This document shows, piece by piece, positions 1 to 7,713 of a DNA stretch of 64,000 nt. The notes under the pieces were generated by a model. That model worked only from the letters and a program-made list of their open reading frames with translations, had not been told where the DNA came from and ran no database searches. The DNA lies in contig NZ_JBHUGS010000002.1 of the NCBI RefSeq assembly GCF_042682045.1, positions 372,001-436,000 on the forward strand, written 5' to 3'. The translations under genes and the position numbers were made by a program. Source of the DNA: Sphingomonas_R arantia. GTDB taxonomy: Bacteria; Pseudomonadota; Alphaproteobacteria; Sphingomonadales; Sphingomonadaceae. The number at the start of each line of letters is the position of its first letter. Positions within the stretch are counted from its first letter, which is position 1.

Positions 1-1210
1 CGTCGGTCTTGGTGCTGACGTCTGCCCGCAACTGAACCTGCTCGCGATCAGCCAGCAGCTTGTCATATTGCGTTTTCAGGACGTCATAACCGCGGTTGAG
101 CCGATCCTGTTCCGCGGCGACGGTCGGTTCCGACGCCTGGCGCGATGACAGCGAGCCGATCTCGGCCTGCAACGCCGCACGGCGCTGCGACAGGCCGGAC
201 ACGGTCCCCTGCCGATCCGCCTGGAGCGAACGGATCGAGGCATAGGCCGGGTTCTGCACCGTCCCTGCGCCGCCGCCGCCCGAGGCGGGTTCACGCGCGA
301 CGTCGGACCGGGTCCGGGCGATCTGCGACCGCAGGGCGATCACGTCGGGATGCTGGTCGGTCAGCCCGCGGGCCATCGCCTCGCTCAGCTGCCCTTCGAG
401 CGCCGAGAGACGACCGCGTGCGCCGCCGACAGCGCCACCGCCGCCATAATAAGGCGCGGGGATCGTGGCGGGGGTGCTTGCCAGCTGTCCACCCATCGCC
501 GCCAGCGCGCTTTGTGCGGAAACCAGTTCGGTTTCGACCTGGCTGAGTTCGGCACGCTTCTGCTCCGCGCGCTGCTCGAACGAGCCGACGCCGGGCAGGA
601 GGCCCATATATTTCTGCTGGAACGCCACACGGCGTGCCTCCGCCTCCGACAGCTGTGCGGCACGCCGGGCCAGTTCCTGGTTCAGGAAGGTCAGCGTCTG
701 ACCGGCTTCCTCGCGGCCGCCCATGACGTTTTCGGTCGAGAAGATCGTGACGAGCTGCTCCACCACGCGACGCGCCAGGACGGCGTTGTGCGCGTCGCTG
801 TTACCACCGGCGGAGATCCGCGCACTGATCTCGAACATGTTGTCGGGCAGCGCCTTCACGGTCACCGCGTTGCGGAGCGTAGCAATATGTCCGTCGATCG
901 TGCCGTCGTCGGCACCGACCGGGGCCATGCCGCTGCCCAGCACGACCTTGCGCAGGTTCGCGGCCGACAGCAGCGCGGACCGGACGCGGTCGATGTCGCC
1001 CTGCTGATCGTTGGGGCTGATCCCCATCGTGTCGCTCAGCATCGACTGGTTCTGGACCTGGACGCGCGCGGTGCTTTCGTAGCTGTTCGGGATCAGCGCG
1101 ATGATCAGCCAGCCGAGCAACGCCACGGCCCACGCGACGCCGAGCGCGAGCCAGCGTTGCCGCCAGACCGAGTGCAACGCGATCTTCACTTCGTCGTAGA
1201 GGCCGTTCAT
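1..1210 (-). CDS. Polysaccharide chain-length determinant (Wzz/GumC type, XrtA system), 3' end outside window
   Basis: Inner-membrane regulator of exopolysaccharide chain length. From the ATG at 1210 the minus strand reads open to the window edge (403 codons), so the C-terminus is missing. A short cytoplasmic start is followed by one membrane segment at about residues 21-40 (WLALGVAWAVALLGWLIIAL). The periplasmic part contains VTVKALPDNMFEISARI and long charged coiled-coil stretches (LNQELARRAAQLSEAEARR), as in Wzz-family proteins of exosortase clusters. A Gly-rich insertion lies near residues 265-275. It is the last of four same-strand genes visible here, 49 bp after the export lipoprotein, which supports joint export and length control. 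A C-terminal second membrane helix or kinase domain cannot be judged. Confidence 0.85.
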   Translation of the reverse strand, partial: MNGLYDEVKIALHSVWRQRWLALGVAWAVALLGWLIIALIPNSYESTARVQVQNQSMLSDTMGISPNDQQGDIDRVRSALLSAANLRKVVLGSGMAPVGADDGTIDGHIATLRNAVTVKALPDNMFEISARISAGGNSDAHNAVLARRVVEQLVTIFSTENVMGGREEAGQTLTFLNQELARRAAQLSEAEARRVAFQQKYMGLLPGVGSFEQRAEQKRAELSQVETELVSAQSALAAMGGQLASTPATIPAPYYGGGGAVGGARGRLSALEGQLSEAMARGLTDQHPDVIALRSQIARTRSDVAREPASGGGGAGTVQNPAYASIRSLQADRQGTVSGLSQRRAALQAEIGSLSSRQASEPTVAAEQDRLNRGYDVLKTQYDKLLADREQVQLRADVSTKTD

Positions 1211-1259
1211 CTTTACCTGCCGTTCCCGTCCGGTTCCGGTTCGTTGCCGCGCGTGCGGA

Positions 1260-1901
1260 TCAGAACATGCTTTCCGGGATGATGATGACGTCGCCCGGCT
1301 GCAGCGCGACGTTCGCCTTGGCATCGCCCTGCTTAAGCAGGCGGCCGATGCGCAGGCTATATTCCATCTGCTTGCCGGTCGCGCGATCGAACCGGACTAG
1401 GCGCGCCTTGTTGCCCGACGCGAATTCGCTGAGCCCGCCGACCGCGATCATCGCGTCGAGTAGCGTCATGTTCGCGCGGTACGGGATCGACGCCGGCTTC
1501 TCGGTCGCGCCGACGATGCGGACCTGTTGCGAGAAGGTGCCCGAGAAATTGTCGACGATGACCGACACCAGCGGTTCACGCACGAAGGTGGCGAGCCGGT
1601 TCTTGATGTCGTCCGCAAGCTGCGCCGGGGTGCGGCCGACCGCGGGTAGATCGGCGATCAGCGGCGTCGTGATGCGCCCGTCGGGACGAACCTGAACCTT
1701 GCCGCCCAGTTCCGGGTTGCGCCAGACGAAGATCGTCAGGCTATCGAGCGGCCCGATGACATAATCCTCGCTCGGCCCCTGCGTGGACGAAACGAACGCC
1801 GCGGGCGGAAGCTGCGGCGCGGCCGAACCGCCGCCTGCGCAACCGGTAATGGCGGTGGCGACCAGCGCCAGGGTCAGGACGGTTGCACGCGTGTCGATCA
1901 T
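1260..1901 (-). CDS. XrtA-associated polysaccharide export lipoprotein (Wza/EpsA-like)
   Basis: Probable periplasmic/outer-membrane exopolysaccharide export protein of 213 residues. A lipoprotein signal ends in the lipobox ITGC (Cys 21). A polysaccharide-export domain follows (EDYVIGPLDSLTIFVWRNPEL ... VRPDGRITTPLIADL), then a SLBB-like segment (VRIVGATEKPASIPYRANMT ... GGLSEFASGNKARLVRF). I place the start at the ATG at 1901 because AAGGTG lies about 8 nt upstream; a GTG at 1910 would add MTK. It lies between the PLP decarboxylase and the chain-length gene on the same strand. It is shorter than full Wza, as is usual for exosortase-linked export proteins, and may need a separate outer-membrane partner outside the window. 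Confidence 0.85.
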   Translation of the reverse strand: MIDTRATVLTLALVATAITGCAGGGSAAPQLPPAAFVSSTQGPSEDYVIGPLDSLTIFVWRNPELGGKVQVRPDGRITTPLIADLPAVGRTPAQLADDIKNRLATFVREPLVSVIVDNFSGTFSQQVRIVGATEKPASIPYRANMTLLDAMIAVGGLSEFASGNKARLVRFDRATGKQMEYSLRIGRLLKQGDAKANVALQPGDVIIIPESMF

Positions 1902-2027
1902 CTTGGTCACCTTGGGCTTTTGCAGGGGGCGATACGGATCGCTCGATTATTGGACCTGCATCGGCGATACAGGTGAAGATACGGTTAGGAACGTCCCGGA
2001 GTTCGCGTCTTAACCCAAAATTTACCA

Positions 2028-3275
2028 TCATTCGGGACAGATTGCAGCATCCCCGTCGACCAGCCGTTCGAGTGGTGCGGGGTGCCCCAGGAATGCGGCC
2101 GGGCTGGCGGTGGCGCCGTAAGCCCCCGCCATGAAGATCGCGACCAGATCACCGACCTCCGCCCGGGGCAGCGCAACGCGGTCCGCGAGCCGATCCAGCG
2201 GCGTGCAAAGGCAACCGACGATGCTGGCGGTCTCGGTCGGCTCTGCCCCGAAACGCGTGGCGATCGCCGCCGGATAGTTGCGTCGCACGACCGTGCCGAA
2301 ATTCCCGGACGCCGCGAGTTGGTGGTGCAGCCCGCCGTCGGTGACGAGGAAGGTTTCGCCGTGGCTGTCCTTCCGGTCGACGATGCGTGAGAGGTAGACC
2401 CCGGCCTCCCCCACCAGCCAGCGGCCGAGTTCGATCGCGAACCGCGTTTCGGCCAGCACCGGGTCGCGGGTCGCGAGCGCGTTGATCAGCCGTCTGCCGA
2501 TCACCGTGAGATCGAGCGGCGTCTCGTGCGGAAAGTAGGCGATGCCGAACCCGCCGCCTAGATTGACGAGCGGCGGCGCCGTCTCGCTGTCCCGGCTGAC
2601 CCCCGCCGCGAACGCAATCGCAGACGCCTGCGCATCGGCGATTGCATCCGGATCGAGCGCCTGCGATCCGGCGAAGATGTGGAGCCCGCGATAGTCCGCG
2701 CCGCTCGCGACGATCCGCCGGACGAGCGCCGCCGCACGGTCCGCATCAACACCGAACGGCTTGGCCCCGCCCCCCATCTTCATACCCGACCCGCGCAGGT
2801 CGAAGTCCGGGTTCACCCGCACCGCCAGTCGTGGGCGAACGCCCTCCTCCGCCGCGATGCCGATCGCGCGTTCCGCTTCGCCTTCCGACTCAAGGTTGAG
2901 CGTCGCGCCGGCCAGGATCGCAGCGCGCAGTTCGCGGTCGCGCTTGCCGGGTCCGGCGAAGCTGATGTGCGTCGCCCCCGCCGCGACCGCCAGCGCGAGT
3001 TCGCCCCCCGACGCGACGTCGATCCCGTCCACCATCGGCACCATTCGCGCGAGCAGCGGCGCCCACGGATTGGCCTTCATCGCATAATGAAGCGACACGC
3101 CTGGCGGCATGTGCGCGCGGAACGCCGCGACCTGCGCCCGGACGCGGGCGAGATCGTAGACGAACAGCGGCGTATCGCCGGCGGCCGCGACATGGGCGGT
3201 GACGCCCTGCCCCGCGATCTGCAGCTCGCCGTCCACCGCGTCGAAATCGGCCGGGACCGTGCCCATCGCCTTCAT
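2028..3275 (-). CDS. PLP-dependent decarboxylase, exosortase A system-associated
   Basis: Fold-type III PLP enzyme of the ornithine/diaminopimelate decarboxylase superfamily, 415 residues. The PLP lysine is K67 in HYAMKANPW. LHIFAGSQ and the phosphate-binding NLGGGFGIAY follow, and the C-terminal active-site segment contains VGCLCTPLDRL. This family sits in exosortase-A clusters next to an AMP-forming ligase, presumably making an amine building block for the polymer or an acyl-amine; the substrate is not established. The start ATG overlaps the ligase stop (ATGA, 3272-3275), indicating translational coupling. A later ATG at 3266 is possible. An ordinary lysA is the alternative, but the neighbours favour the exosortase subtype. 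Confidence 0.86.
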   Translation of the reverse strand: MKAMGTVPADFDAVDGELQIAGQGVTAHVAAAGDTPLFVYDLARVRAQVAAFRAHMPPGVSLHYAMKANPWAPLLARMVPMVDGIDVASGGELALAVAAGATHISFAGPGKRDRELRAAILAGATLNLESEGEAERAIGIAAEEGVRPRLAVRVNPDFDLRGSGMKMGGGAKPFGVDADRAAALVRRIVASGADYRGLHIFAGSQALDPDAIADAQASAIAFAAGVSRDSETAPPLVNLGGGFGIAYFPHETPLDLTVIGRRLINALATRDPVLAETRFAIELGRWLVGEAGVYLSRIVDRKDSHGETFLVTDGGLHHQLAASGNFGTVVRRNYPAAIATRFGAEPTETASIVGCLCTPLDRLADRVALPRAEVGDLVAIFMAGAYGATASPAAFLGHPAPLERLVDGDAAICPE

Positions 3276-4792
3276 GCGCCGGCTTCCTTGGCATATTCCG
3301 TCTTTAACGCGACGCGGTCGAGCTTGCCGTTCGCGTTGCGCGGCAGGGCGTCGCGCCAGATCACGCGGTGCGGCACCATGAAGTTGGGTAGGTCGCGCTT
3401 CATTGCGGAGAGCAAGCGGTCGTCGTCACCGTCCCCGCGCGCGACGAGCAGGACGCTCTGGCCGAGCCGTTCGTCGGCGATGCCGAGTGCCACCGCCTCC
3501 GCCGCGCCGGCTGCGACCGCCGCTTCCTCGACCTCGGTCGGGCTGATCCGGTTGCCCGCGGACTTGATAATCTCGTCGTCGCGGCCGACGAAGCGCAGCA
3601 GGCCATCCGCGTCGCGCATTACCGTATCGCCGGACCAGACCGCCATGCCGCCGCGGGTCGACGCCGCTGGAGCGGGCCGAAATCGTAACGCCGTACGCTC
3701 GGGATCCTGCCAATAGCCTTGTGCCACTAACGGCCCGGCATGGACCAGTTCCCCAGGTTGCCCTTCCACGGCGATCGCGCCGTCCGGGGTCACGACCAGT
3801 ATTTCGGCGAACGGAATGGCGGTGCCGATCGAGTCCGGATGGTTGTCGATCAACGACGGGTCGAGATAGGTCGAACGGAACGCCTCGGTCAGCCCGTACA
3901 TGGAGAACAGCCGGGCATCCGGGAAGAGATCGCGCAGCCGACGGACGAGCGGGACGGACAGCCGCCCGCCGGTGTTGGTGATCCGGCGCAGCGTCGGCGC
4001 TCCCTCCGCTGGCCACTTCGCTTCGACCAATTGAACCCACAATGGCGGTACGCCCGCCAGCGTGGTGATCCCCGCCTTCGCCACCGCCTTCACCGCATCG
4101 GTCGGCGTCAGGTAATCGAGCGGGTACGCGCAGCCGCCCGCCGCCCATGTGGCGAGCAATTGGCTCTGGCCATAGTCGAAGCTGAGCGGGAGCAATGCCA
4201 GCACGCGGTCGTCCCCCGCCAGCCTGAGATAATGCGCGACCGAGACCGCGCCCAGCCACAGGTTCGCATGGCTGAGCATGACGCCCTTGGGCCGTCCGGT
4301 CGATCCGGAGGTGTAGAGGATCTGGGCCAGTGTTTGCGCATCTGCTCCCAAAGCAGAGGGTGGAAGCGTCGTGGAACCGAGCGGGATCGCAAGCGCGTCG
4401 ATCGCCTCGGCGGACCCGAGGTCGCCCGGTTGTAACGTGTCGAGCCTGGCCGGCTGGGTGATGAGCAGCACCGCACCGCTGTCCGCCAGGATGTGCGCGA
4501 CCTGCGCGCGTTTCAACAGCGGGTTGATCGGCACATGGACCAGCCCCGCCCGCGCGCAGGCGAGCGGCAGCAGGCAGGCGATCCGCGTCTTGGGCAGCCA
4601 GCAGGCGATCCGGTCCCCCGTCGCCGCCCGCGCACGCAGCGCTGCCGCGAGCACGCCGACCGCATCGTCGAACGCCGCGTAGTCGAGCGTCCCGTCGCGA
4701 TCGACGAGCGCGGGCGCGCCCGGATCGCCGCGCAGCGTCAGTCGGTCGAGCCGTTGCGGGACGGGATCGGGTCCATTAACCGGAACTTGCAC
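3272..4792 (-). CDS. AMP-forming acyl-CoA ligase, exosortase A system-associated
   Basis: ANL-superfamily adenylating enzyme, 506 residues. The ATP/P-loop-like motif is LYTSGSTGRPKGVMLSH (about residue 150). YGLTEAF marks the A5 motif, GDTVMRDADGLLRFVGRDDE the hinge, and PRNANGKLDR the catalytic lysine motif near the C-terminus. It activates a carboxylic acid as an acyl-adenylate for transfer to CoA or to a carrier protein. An acyl carrier protein gene lies in the divergent operon at 5880, a natural partner. The start is GTG at 4792 with a strong GGGAGG site 5 nt upstream; no nearby ATG fits. It is first in the minus-strand operon and overlaps the decarboxylase by 4 nt. Confidence 0.87.
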   Translation of the reverse strand: MQVPVNGPDPVPQRLDRLTLRGDPGAPALVDRDGTLDYAAFDDAVGVLAAALRARAATGDRIACWLPKTRIACLLPLACARAGLVHVPINPLLKRAQVAHILADSGAVLLITQPARLDTLQPGDLGSAEAIDALAIPLGSTTLPPSALGADAQTLAQILYTSGSTGRPKGVMLSHANLWLGAVSVAHYLRLAGDDRVLALLPLSFDYGQSQLLATWAAGGCAYPLDYLTPTDAVKAVAKAGITTLAGVPPLWVQLVEAKWPAEGAPTLRRITNTGGRLSVPLVRRLRDLFPDARLFSMYGLTEAFRSTYLDPSLIDNHPDSIGTAIPFAEILVVTPDGAIAVEGQPGELVHAGPLVAQGYWQDPERTALRFRPAPAASTRGGMAVWSGDTVMRDADGLLRFVGRDDEIIKSAGNRISPTEVEEAAVAAGAAEAVALGIADERLGQSVLLVARGDGDDDRLLSAMKRDLPNFMVPHRVIWRDALPRNANGKLDRVALKTEYAKEAGA

Positions 4793-4839
4793 TCTACCTC
4801 CCTACACTCAGCAGCGGCGCTTTTGCCGGGGATAGCGCA
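4793..4839. promoter_or_regulatory. Divergent intergenic region of the exopolysaccharide locus
   Basis: Only 47 bp separate the GTG start of the acyl-CoA ligase (minus) from the ATG of the acyltransferase (plus). Each side carries a ribosome-binding site (GGGAGG on the minus strand, GGGGAT on the plus strand). No clear -35/-10 pair is visible, so promoters must overlap the coding starts or lie inside them. The two arms are likely co-regulated. Confidence 0.4.
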
Positions 4840-5853
4840 ATGCTCGTTAACGTTCACCTCTACGACGATCTGGACGCGGTCGCGATCGACGCGGCGGGCG
4901 CGCTCGATCGCGATGCGCAGCCGGTGCTGTTCGATCGGATCGATTGGTTTCGGTTGATCGCCGCCCACTTGCCGGACCTGCGCCCGGTCGTGATCCGTGC
5001 CGAATGCAGCGGCAGCCGAGCGTGGCTGTTCCTGACCGACCGCGGTGGCGGGCGGGCGGAGGCGCTGGCCTGCTGGTACACGCTCGGGTTCGGGCCGGTT
5101 TTCGGCGGTGAGGGACCGCACGACGTGCTGCTCGCCGCCTGCGCAAAGAAGGCCCGGGCGCGGTTCCGCTCGATCACGCTGTCTCCGCTGGCCGATGACG
5201 ATCGCGCGTTGGTCGAACGGGCGTTCGGCGCAACCGGTTGGGGCACGATCGCAACGCCCGCGACGATCCGGCGCACGACGGCGGTCGAGGGCGATTTCGC
5301 CGCATGGTGGGCGGGTCGCCCGGGCCAGTTGCGCAACACCGCCAAGCGCAAGGCGAAGGCGACACCGTTTCGGATCGCGATCGCGGACGGCTTCGATCCC
5401 GACCTGTGGGCTGCTTACGAGCGGGTCTATGCCGACAGCTGGAAAGGCGCCGAAGGATCGCCTGCCCTCCTGCGGACGCTCGTCGAGCAGGAAGGCGCGG
5501 CCGGCACGTTGCGGCTGGGGGTCGCCTGGCTGGCGGACGAGCCGGTCGCGGCACAGTGGTGGCTGGTCGAGCGCGGCCATGCGACGATCCACAAGCTGGC
5601 CTATGTCGAGTCGGCGCGCCCACTGTCGCCCGGCACCGTTCTGACCGCCGCGCTGTTCCGGCACGTGATCGACCGCGATCGGCCGGCGACGATCGATTTC
5701 GGGACCGGCGACGATCCGTACAAGGCGGACTGGATGGACGGCCGCGAGGTCCTATGGCGAGTGTATCTGTTCCGGTTGAGCAGCCCGTCCGCACTGTTGC
5801 GCTATGTCCGCGCCCGGGCGGCGGCGCTTGTCCGTACCGCCAAGGGCGGTTAG
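4840..5853 (+). CDS. FemAB/BioF2-type GNAT acyltransferase of the XrtA locus
   Basis: 337-residue soluble protein with a GNAT-fold region of the BioF2-like/FemAB type at about residues 130-290. WWAGRPGQLRNTAKRKAKAT is followed by WAAYERVYADSWKGAEGSPALLR, then WLADEPVAAQWWLVERGHAT, HKLAYVESARPLSPGT and IDFGTGDDPYKADWM. The WK.....P and GT.L segments recur in this family. Such proteins often occur in exosortase polysaccharide clusters and are thought to transfer an acyl or aminoacyl group; the substrate here is unknown. It is the first gene of the plus-strand arm and ends 26 bp before the acyl carrier protein gene, so the carrier may supply its donor. No signal peptide or membrane segment is seen. 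Confidence 0.75.
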   Translation: MLVNVHLYDDLDAVAIDAAGALDRDAQPVLFDRIDWFRLIAAHLPDLRPVVIRAECSGSRAWLFLTDRGGGRAEALACWYTLGFGPVFGGEGPHDVLLAACAKKARARFRSITLSPLADDDRALVERAFGATGWGTIATPATIRRTTAVEGDFAAWWAGRPGQLRNTAKRKAKATPFRIAIADGFDPDLWAAYERVYADSWKGAEGSPALLRTLVEQEGAAGTLRLGVAWLADEPVAAQWWLVERGHATIHKLAYVESARPLSPGTVLTAALFRHVIDRDRPATIDFGTGDDPYKADWMDGREVLWRVYLFRLSSPSALLRYVRARAAALVRTAKGG

Positions 5854-5879
5854 TGCCGGCCACCCGATTGGAGAAGACC

Positions 5880-6146
5880 ATGAGCCAGGATGCCGCGATC
5901 ATCGAGACGACCCTGCGATCGGTGCTGACCGACGTGCTGGGGATCGACGCCGCACGCGTGGCGACGTTCGTGTCGACCACGCCGCTGTTCGGCGCGCTGC
6001 CCGAGCTGGACTCGATGGCGGTCGCGGGCCTGCTGACCGAGCTGGAGGACCGGCTCGGCATCGTCGTCGAGGACGACGAGGTCGATGGCGAGATGATGGA
6101 GACGTTCGGCAGCCTGCTGCACTTCCTCCGGAACAAAGCTCTTTGA
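5880..6146 (+). CDS. Acyl carrier protein of the XrtA locus
   Basis: 88-residue carrier protein. The phosphopantetheine attachment serine is S45 in PELDSMAV, followed by the acidic helix ELEDRLGIVVEDDEVDGEMM. The start ATG at 5880 has GGAGAAG about 6 nt upstream. It would shuttle an acyl or aminoacyl group as a thioester between the adenylating ligase of the divergent arm and an acyltransferase. Its stop overlaps the TTG start of the next gene (CTTTGA). It is distinct from a housekeeping AcpP, which usually reads GADSLD around the serine and is encoded in fatty-acid gene clusters. Confidence 0.88.
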   Translation: MSQDAAIIETTLRSVLTDVLGIDAARVATFVSTTPLFGALPELDSMAVAGLLTELEDRLGIVVEDDEVDGEMMETFGSLLHFLRNKAL

Positions 6147-6847
6147 GCGATCCCGTCGCCGATGTCGCGCGCCTGACGATCCACGGCCGCGAGGAATATC
6201 TGCGCATCGTCGGTTCGGGCGATACCGCCGCCGTCCTGCTTGTCCCGCCGCTGTTCGGCGAGGCGAACCGGTGCCGGCGGTTGCTCGCCGACGTGATGGC
6301 TGAACTGGCGGTGCTCGGCCGCGGTAGCGCGCTGCCCGATCTGCCGGGCACCGGGGAAAGCCTGACACCGTTCGCCGTGGCGACGCTGGCCGACTGGCGG
6401 GCGATGGTCGCGGCGAGTGCGGCGCTGCTGCACGTGGCGACGGGCCGACCGGCGATGATCGCCTCGTTCCGTGGCGGGGCATTGCTGGACGATGCGCCTG
6501 AGCCTGCAGATGTTGCGGGTCGATGGCGCATGACACCCGTCGAAGGCGCGACCGTGCTGCGCGAACTGGGCCGGGCGCAGCGGATGGCGGCGACGTCCGG
6601 GGCACCGATTTCGGGGCCGGTGTTCGCCGGGACCGCATTGGCGACTGGTCTTGCTGGACCGCTGGCCGGTGCGTTGCCGGCCGGAGCTGCGCGGGTCGTG
6701 CGGTTGGCGGAGGACGGCAAGGGCGCGGACGAACGCTTGCCCGGATCGCCCATGTGGCGCCGCGCGGAACCGGGGCGCGACCGTGCCATGGCCAAGGCCA
6801 TCGCGCAGGATATTGATCGGATGGCGGCGACATGCGCGAATTCCTGA
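6143..6847 (+). CDS. Alpha/beta-hydrolase-fold protein (XrtA hydrolase 2 type), nucleophile Ser absent
   Basis: 234 residues from a TTG at 6143 that overlaps the ACP stop; a longer ORF runs upstream but lies wholly inside the ACP gene. The early segment VLLVPPLFGEANRCRRLLADV and DLPGTGES match the oxyanion and early strands of alpha/beta hydrolases, in the style of exosortase-associated hydrolase 2. The nucleophile elbow reads IASFRGGAL, so Arg sits where Ser would be and no GxSxG exists. It is therefore probably not a classical esterase, and may act as a partner of the next gene. Its end overlaps hydrolase 1 by 16 nt. The TTG start is less certain than the frame. Confidence 0.72.
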   Translation: MSDPVADVARLTIHGREEYLRIVGSGDTAAVLLVPPLFGEANRCRRLLADVMAELAVLGRGSALPDLPGTGESLTPFAVATLADWRAMVAASAALLHVATGRPAMIASFRGGALLDDAPEPADVAGRWRMTPVEGATVLRELGRAQRMAATSGAPISGPVFAGTALATGLAGPLAGALPAGAARVVRLAEDGKGADERLPGSPMWRRAEPGRDRAMAKAIAQDIDRMAATCANS

Positions 6848-7638
6848 CCATCGACTGTGCGGGCGATCTAGTCGCCGCGACGCTCGATACTGCCGATGAA
6901 CGTGCTCCTGCCGGTCTGCTGATCGTTGGCGGCGGGACCGAAATCCGCGCCGGTGCGCATGGCGGGATGGCACAACTGGCGGCGGCGGTGGCGGCGGCTG
7001 GGTGGCCGGTGCTGCGCTACGACCGGCGCGGGGTAGGTGACAGTGGCGGTGAGGATCCGGGCTTCGCTGAAAGCGGTCCTGACATTGCCGCGGCGGCGGA
7101 TGCGTTGCGCTCACGGCTTGGCGCTGGCGGACGGGTCGTCGGGTTTGGGCTCTGCGACGGCGCGACGGCTCTAGCGCTGCATCACGCTCCGGCGAAACTC
7201 GATGCGCTGCTGCTCGCCAATCCGTGGGTCGTCGAGCCGGCGGGCGACCTGCCCCCGCCTGCCGCAGTGCGGGCGCATTATCTGGCGCGACTGACCGACG
7301 GGGCGTTCTGGAAGCGCCTGCTGACGGGCGGCGTCGATCTGCGCAAGGCGGCGCGCGGCGTTGCGAGCCTGGGTGCGGTGGCGGACGACAGCCTGCCGAC
7401 GCGCATTGCAGCTGCGCTTTCCGCCGGGCGACGGCCGCTGGCGATCCTGCTGGCGAAGGCTGACGGGACCGCGATCGCGTTCGATGACGCCTGGTCCGGG
7501 CGCGCCTTCGCCAACGTGCGCGATGGGGTCGAGGTGGTGCGGATCGATAGCCCGTCACACACCTTTGCCGCGGACGCCGCCGCGATGCTGGCTGCTTTCG
7601 TAGTCGCCGGAATGGAGCGTTTCGCCTCGGACGCCTAA
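6832..7638 (+). CDS. Alpha/beta hydrolase (XrtA hydrolase 1 type) with Cys nucleophile
   Basis: 268-residue alpha/beta hydrolase. PAGLLIVGGGTEIRAGAHGG leads the fold. VLRYDRRGVGDSGGE is the conserved strand-turn, and the nucleophile elbow is GFGLCDGATAL, giving a GxCxG motif. The C-terminal SPSHTFAAD supplies the probable catalytic His. Cys-type elbows are known in the exosortase-associated hydrolase 1 group; the substrate is not established, perhaps an acyl-thioester or an acylated polymer. It is the last gene of the plus arm, overlapping hydrolase 2. An inverted repeat at 7645-7705 follows. Confidence 0.8.
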   Translation: MREFLTIDCAGDLVAATLDTADERAPAGLLIVGGGTEIRAGAHGGMAQLAAAVAAAGWPVLRYDRRGVGDSGGEDPGFAESGPDIAAAADALRSRLGAGGRVVGFGLCDGATALALHHAPAKLDALLLANPWVVEPAGDLPPPAAVRAHYLARLTDGAFWKRLLTGGVDLRKAARGVASLGAVADDSLPTRIAAALSAGRRPLAILLAKADGTAIAFDDAWSGRAFANVRDGVEVVRIDSPSHTFAADAAAMLAAFVVAGMERFASDA

Positions 7639-7644
7639 GCCGGT

Positions 7645-7705
7645 CCCCGGCGTAGGCCGCGGCCTGGGTGGCCGCGTTTCATCTAGGGCCCGGCCTACGC
7701 CGGGG
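7645..7705. repeat. 14-bp perfect inverted repeat between convergent genes
   Basis: CCCCGGCGTAGGCC at 7645-7658 is exactly mirrored by GGCCTACGCCGGGG at 7692-7705, separated by 33 bp. It fills the gap between the plus-strand hydrolase and convergent recG. There is no T-run, so it is a paired dispersed repeat or a weak bidirectional hairpin. Confidence 0.7.
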
Positions 7706-7713
7706 AACGCATC

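Noticed and set aside
5174..7558. 794-codon minus-strand ORF across the XrtA plus arm
   Set aside because: Antisense shadow of the acyltransferase, carrier protein and hydrolase genes; Arg/Pro/Ala-rich without motifs.
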